Shown in pieces: positions 6,096-8,034 of a DNA stretch of 8,034 nt; position 1 is the first letter of the stretch, and each line of letters begins with the position of its first letter. The stretch covers positions 1-8,034 of the forward strand of contig JAICUS010000263.1 of assembly GCA_025935735.1 (NCBI GenBank), written 5' to 3'. The stretch is from Solirubrobacteraceae bacterium (GTDB taxonomy: Bacteria > Actinomycetota > Thermoleophilia > Solirubrobacterales > Solirubrobacteraceae). The notes below the pieces were generated by a model that ran no database searches, was not told the DNA's origin, and saw nothing but the letters and a program-made list of their open reading frames with translations. The translations under genes were made by a program, and so were the position numbers.

Positions 6096-6448
6096 GTCGT
6101 TTCCCTCCGTGTCGCGATGGCCGGCGCGAGCCCGCCGCCGGCGAACTGCTGCAGCGTGAAGATCTCGGCCTCGCCGAGATCTTCGATCGCCGCGTCGAGC
6201 TCCTCCCAGCTGTCGGCGCCCAGCCTGAGCAGCCCGCCGCCGATCGGCACGCAGCCGGCGGGCAGCTCGGCGGGCAGCGGACCGGTGACCCGCAGCGTGG
6301 CCAGGCAGGTGGTGGTCGGCGGCGCGAGCGCGGCGGCCGCCACCGGCGGGCTGGTGTAGGTGCCGGCCAGCTCGCGGCAGCGGGGTGCGCAGAAGCCGTC
6401 CTCGAGGCGGACCGCGAAGCGTCCGCACAGGTGGCAGCGCTCACTCAT
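6092..6448 (-). CDS. Small four-cysteine (zinc-ribbon-like) protein between hydantoinase B and aminotransferase
   Basis: A 118-residue protein I do not recognise. Its N-terminus has C5-x2-C8-x11-C20-x3-C24 (CHLCG ... FCAPRC), a plausible one-metal zinc knuckle. A hydrophobic, Ala/Pro/Thr-rich middle follows, then a C-terminal half with GGGLLRLG, an acidic helix (SWEELDAAIEDLGEAE) and FTLQQFAGGG. No signal peptide is evident. It is real rather than a chance frame because it exactly fills the space between two genes: its ATG overlaps the hydantoinase B stop as ATGA, its TGA overlaps the aminotransferase start as ATGA, and GAGG stands 7 bases before its start. That stoichiometric coupling suggests a partner of the upstream enzyme. 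Acetone and acetophenone carboxylases of the same superfamily carry small extra subunits, so a gamma-like subunit is possible, but I cannot show homology by eye. Confidence 0.75.
   Translation of the reverse strand: MSERCHLCGRFAVRLEDGFCAPRCRELAGTYTSPPVAAAALAPPTTTCLATLRVTGPLPAELPAGCVPIGGGLLRLGADSWEELDAAIEDLGEAEIFTLQQFAGGGLAPAIATRRETT
6104..6108 (-). promoter_or_regulatory. Shine-Dalgarno GGAGG of the aminotransferase, inside the upstream gene
   Basis: GGAGG on the minus strand lies 8 bases before the ATG at 6095-6093 and within the last codons of the four-cysteine mini-protein. It selects this start over a longer open frame reaching 6428 and supports coupled translation across the ATGA overlap. 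Confidence 0.7.
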
Positions 6449-8034
6449 GTGCGCGCCTCGGCCGGGCCGTAGAGGCGTGCGGCGCGCGTGCCGGACACGT
6501 AGCCCTGCTCGACGTCGGCGGCCACGCGGGCGAGGTCACGTTGCGCCGGGTCGCCGTAGCCGGCGCCGCCCACCGTTACGTACTCGATGACGTCGCCCGC
6601 GTGCAGCTGGATGTCGCCCCACTTGCTGGGTGACATCCGGCCGAACAGCTCGACGGCCGTGCCCGCGCGCCCATCGGCGAGCCGGAACCCCAGGTGGTTC
6701 CACAGGCCGCCCTCGCGCGGCTCCGGCGGGCGCCCACCGAACATGCCGAACGGCGAGCTGCGGCAGCGCTCGGCCACCAGGCTCAGCCGCAGCGACGGGC
6801 AGAGGACCCGTATGACCATCGTCGTGCCCAGCCCGCCGCGGTCGCGGCCCGCGCCGTCGGAGTCGAGCGTCAGCGCGTGCGCCTCGAACCGGATCGGATA
6901 GGCCTGCTCGTTGGCCTCCATCGACGATTGACGGTCGTTGGACCAGGTGCCGAACACGGCGCTGTTGCCGTCGGCGCCGGGCCGCCCGCCCCAGCCGCCC
7001 TCGCGGTAGATGTAGAAGACGAAGTCGCGGCCGGCCGCCGGGTCGTGCCCGCCGCCGGTCAGGTTCAGGAACGAGCCGTGCGACGGCGCGATCACCCGCT
7101 CGGGAATCGCCTGGGCCAGCGCGCCCAGCACGCCCTCGCTGATGCGCGCCGAGGTCTCCACGTTGCCGCCCACCACCGGCGCCGGGTGGTCCGGGTTGAC
7201 CACCGTGCCGGGCGGGGCGATCACCGTGATCGGCCGGTAGCAGCCGTGGTTGGTCGGGATGTCCGGCGAAGCGACCTCGAGGAACGGGCAATAGACGTTG
7301 GACGCGGTGACCGCGTAGGGCGCGTTGATCGGCCCGCGGGCCTGCTTGGCCGAGCCGGTGAAGTCGACGATCGCCTCGCTGCCGGCGATCGTCACGGTGA
7401 CGGCGATCGGCATCGGCTCCAGCGAGTGCCCGTCGTCCTCCAGCCAGTTCACGAACTGATACACGCCGTCCGGGATCTGCTCGATCTCGTGGCGCATGCG
7501 TCGCTCGGAGTAGTCCTTGATCTCCTCCAGCGCCTCGACGAACGTCGCCCGGCCGTACCGGCGCACGAGCTCCAGCACGCCGCGCTCGCCGGTCTTCAGC
7601 GAGCCGAACATCGCCTGCATGTCACCGCGCGTGGACTCCTGGTCGCGCACGTTGGCCAGGATCAGCCGCCACGTGTCGGCCACGGGCTCGCCGCCGCGGT
7701 ACATGAGCACCGGCGGGACGACGACGCCCTCCTGGTAGAGCTCGGTCGCCTCGCCGAAGAAGCTGCCGGGCACCGACCCACCGACGTCCACCTGGTGCGC
7801 GCGGTTCGCGCACACGGCGACCAGCTCGCCGTCCGCGAACACCGGGGCCATCATCGTGAAGTCCGGCAGGTGGCTGCCGCCGCGGTACGGGTCGTTGCTG
7901 AGGATCACGTCGCCCGGCCTGAGCGTCGTGACATCCAGCTCCTGCAGCGCCCACTCCACGGCGAACGGCATCGCCCCCAGGTGCAGTGGGTCGAACGCCG
8001 CCTGGGCCACCATCTCGCCCGCCGGGTCGAAGAC
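6445..8034 (-). CDS. hyuB: Hydantoinase B / oxoprolinase family subunit, 5' end missing
   Basis: The last 529 codons of a HyuB-type subunit; the frame stays open through the right edge with VFDPAGEMVAQA, so the Met at 8013 is internal and roughly 55-60 residues are missing. The family comprises B subunits of ATP-dependent N-methylhydantoinase, 5-oxoprolinase, and acetone/acetophenone carboxylases. Conserved blocks include HLGAMPF, NDPYRGGSHLPD, NRAHQVDVGG, QEGVVVPPV, GPINAPYAV, NHGCYRPI, PAPVVGGNVET, SNDRQSSMEANE, DSDGAGRDRGGLG and the near-terminal GGAGYGDP. In fragment numbering His55, Asp58 and His80 have the same +3/+25 spacing as the metal ligands I recall for the acetone carboxylase alpha subunit (H150, D153, H175). 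The A subunit (ATPase) is expected just upstream, outside the window. It overlaps the next gene by ATGA. Whether it hydrolyses a cyclic amide or carboxylates a ketone cannot be decided from this subunit alone. Confidence 0.93.
   Translation of the reverse strand, partial: VFDPAGEMVAQAAFDPLHLGAMPFAVEWALQELDVTTLRPGDVILSNDPYRGGSHLPDFTMMAPVFADGELVAVCANRAHQVDVGGSVPGSFFGEATELYQEGVVVPPVLMYRGGEPVADTWRLILANVRDQESTRGDMQAMFGSLKTGERGVLELVRRYGRATFVEALEEIKDYSERRMRHEIEQIPDGVYQFVNWLEDDGHSLEPMPIAVTVTIAGSEAIVDFTGSAKQARGPINAPYAVTASNVYCPFLEVASPDIPTNHGCYRPITVIAPPGTVVNPDHPAPVVGGNVETSARISEGVLGALAQAIPERVIAPSHGSFLNLTGGGHDPAAGRDFVFYIYREGGWGGRPGADGNSAVFGTWSNDRQSSMEANEQAYPIRFEAHALTLDSDGAGRDRGGLGTTMVIRVLCPSLRLSLVAERCRSSPFGMFGGRPPEPREGGLWNHLGFRLADGRAGTAVELFGRMSPSKWGDIQLHAGDVIEYVTVGGAGYGDPAQRDLARVAADVEQGYVSGTRAARLYGPAEART

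Noticed and set aside
4968..6359. Long plus-strand open frame of 463 codons opposite the aminotransferase
   Set aside because: Low-complexity Arg/Gly/Val/His-rich translation, fully antisense to a motif-complete PLP enzyme; an effect of base composition.
6096..6428. N-terminal extension of the aminotransferase frame by 111 codons
   Set aside because: It lies within the mini-protein gene, has a shadow-like composition, and the ATG at 6095 has a good GGAGG and starts the usual family N-terminus.
1..8034. Mobile elements, tRNA/rRNA genes, CRISPR arrays or phage genes
   Set aside because: No transposase or integrase motifs, no tandem or terminal repeats, no tRNA cloverleaf; essentially every base belongs to a metabolic or transport gene.

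Overview
This window is a dense, GC-rich (roughly 70% by eye) stretch of bacterial chromosome with almost no intergenic DNA. The codon use (overwhelmingly G/C third positions), the family mix and the ATGA-coupled gene starts suit a high-GC Actinomycetota soil organism, possibly of the Thermoleophilia/Solirubrobacter type. A high-GC proteobacterium cannot be excluded, so the taxonomic guess is low confidence.

Layout. Eight protein genes are supported, two of them cut by the window edges. From right to left on the minus strand there is one tight cluster: the 3' part of a hydantoinase B/oxoprolinase-type subunit (right edge to 6445), a 118-residue four-cysteine mini-protein (6448-6092), a class III PLP aminotransferase (6095-4818), an APC-family permease (4749-3268), a beta-keto acid cleavage enzyme (BKACE, DUF849; 3260-2403) and an MmgE/PrpD-family protein (2400-1051). 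The first three genes overlap by ATGA, the last three are separated by 7 and 2 bases, and a 68-base gap before the permease is the only real spacer. A second BKACE gene lies on the plus strand (141-1061) and runs tail-to-tail into the MmgE/PrpD gene with an 11-base overlap. Its start is only 32 bases from that of a divergent, left-edge-truncated polysaccharide-deacetylase/PuuE-like gene (108-1, minus).

How the genes may work together. The aminotransferase closely resembles beta-amino-acid (beta-phenylalanine type) transaminases and keeps both arginines that bind substrate carboxylates in that group, so its likely product is a beta-keto acid. Both BKACE proteins keep the complete zinc/catalytic set (HxH and R-x3-E-D). 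That family converts a beta-keto acid plus acetyl-CoA into acetoacetate plus a new acyl-CoA. With the permease, this gives an inferred catabolic route: import of a beta-amino acid or precursor, transamination, then CoA-dependent cleavage. The hydantoinase-type subunit could feed it by opening a cyclic amide, or, because its metal triad spacing matches acetone/acetophenone carboxylases, by making a beta-keto acid directly from a ketone. The PuuE-like protein would also suit cyclic amide or imide chemistry.

No RNA genes, insertion sequences, CRISPR arrays, transcription factors or clear terminators were seen. All pathway statements are inference from family identity and residue patterns read by eye; no database search was run.
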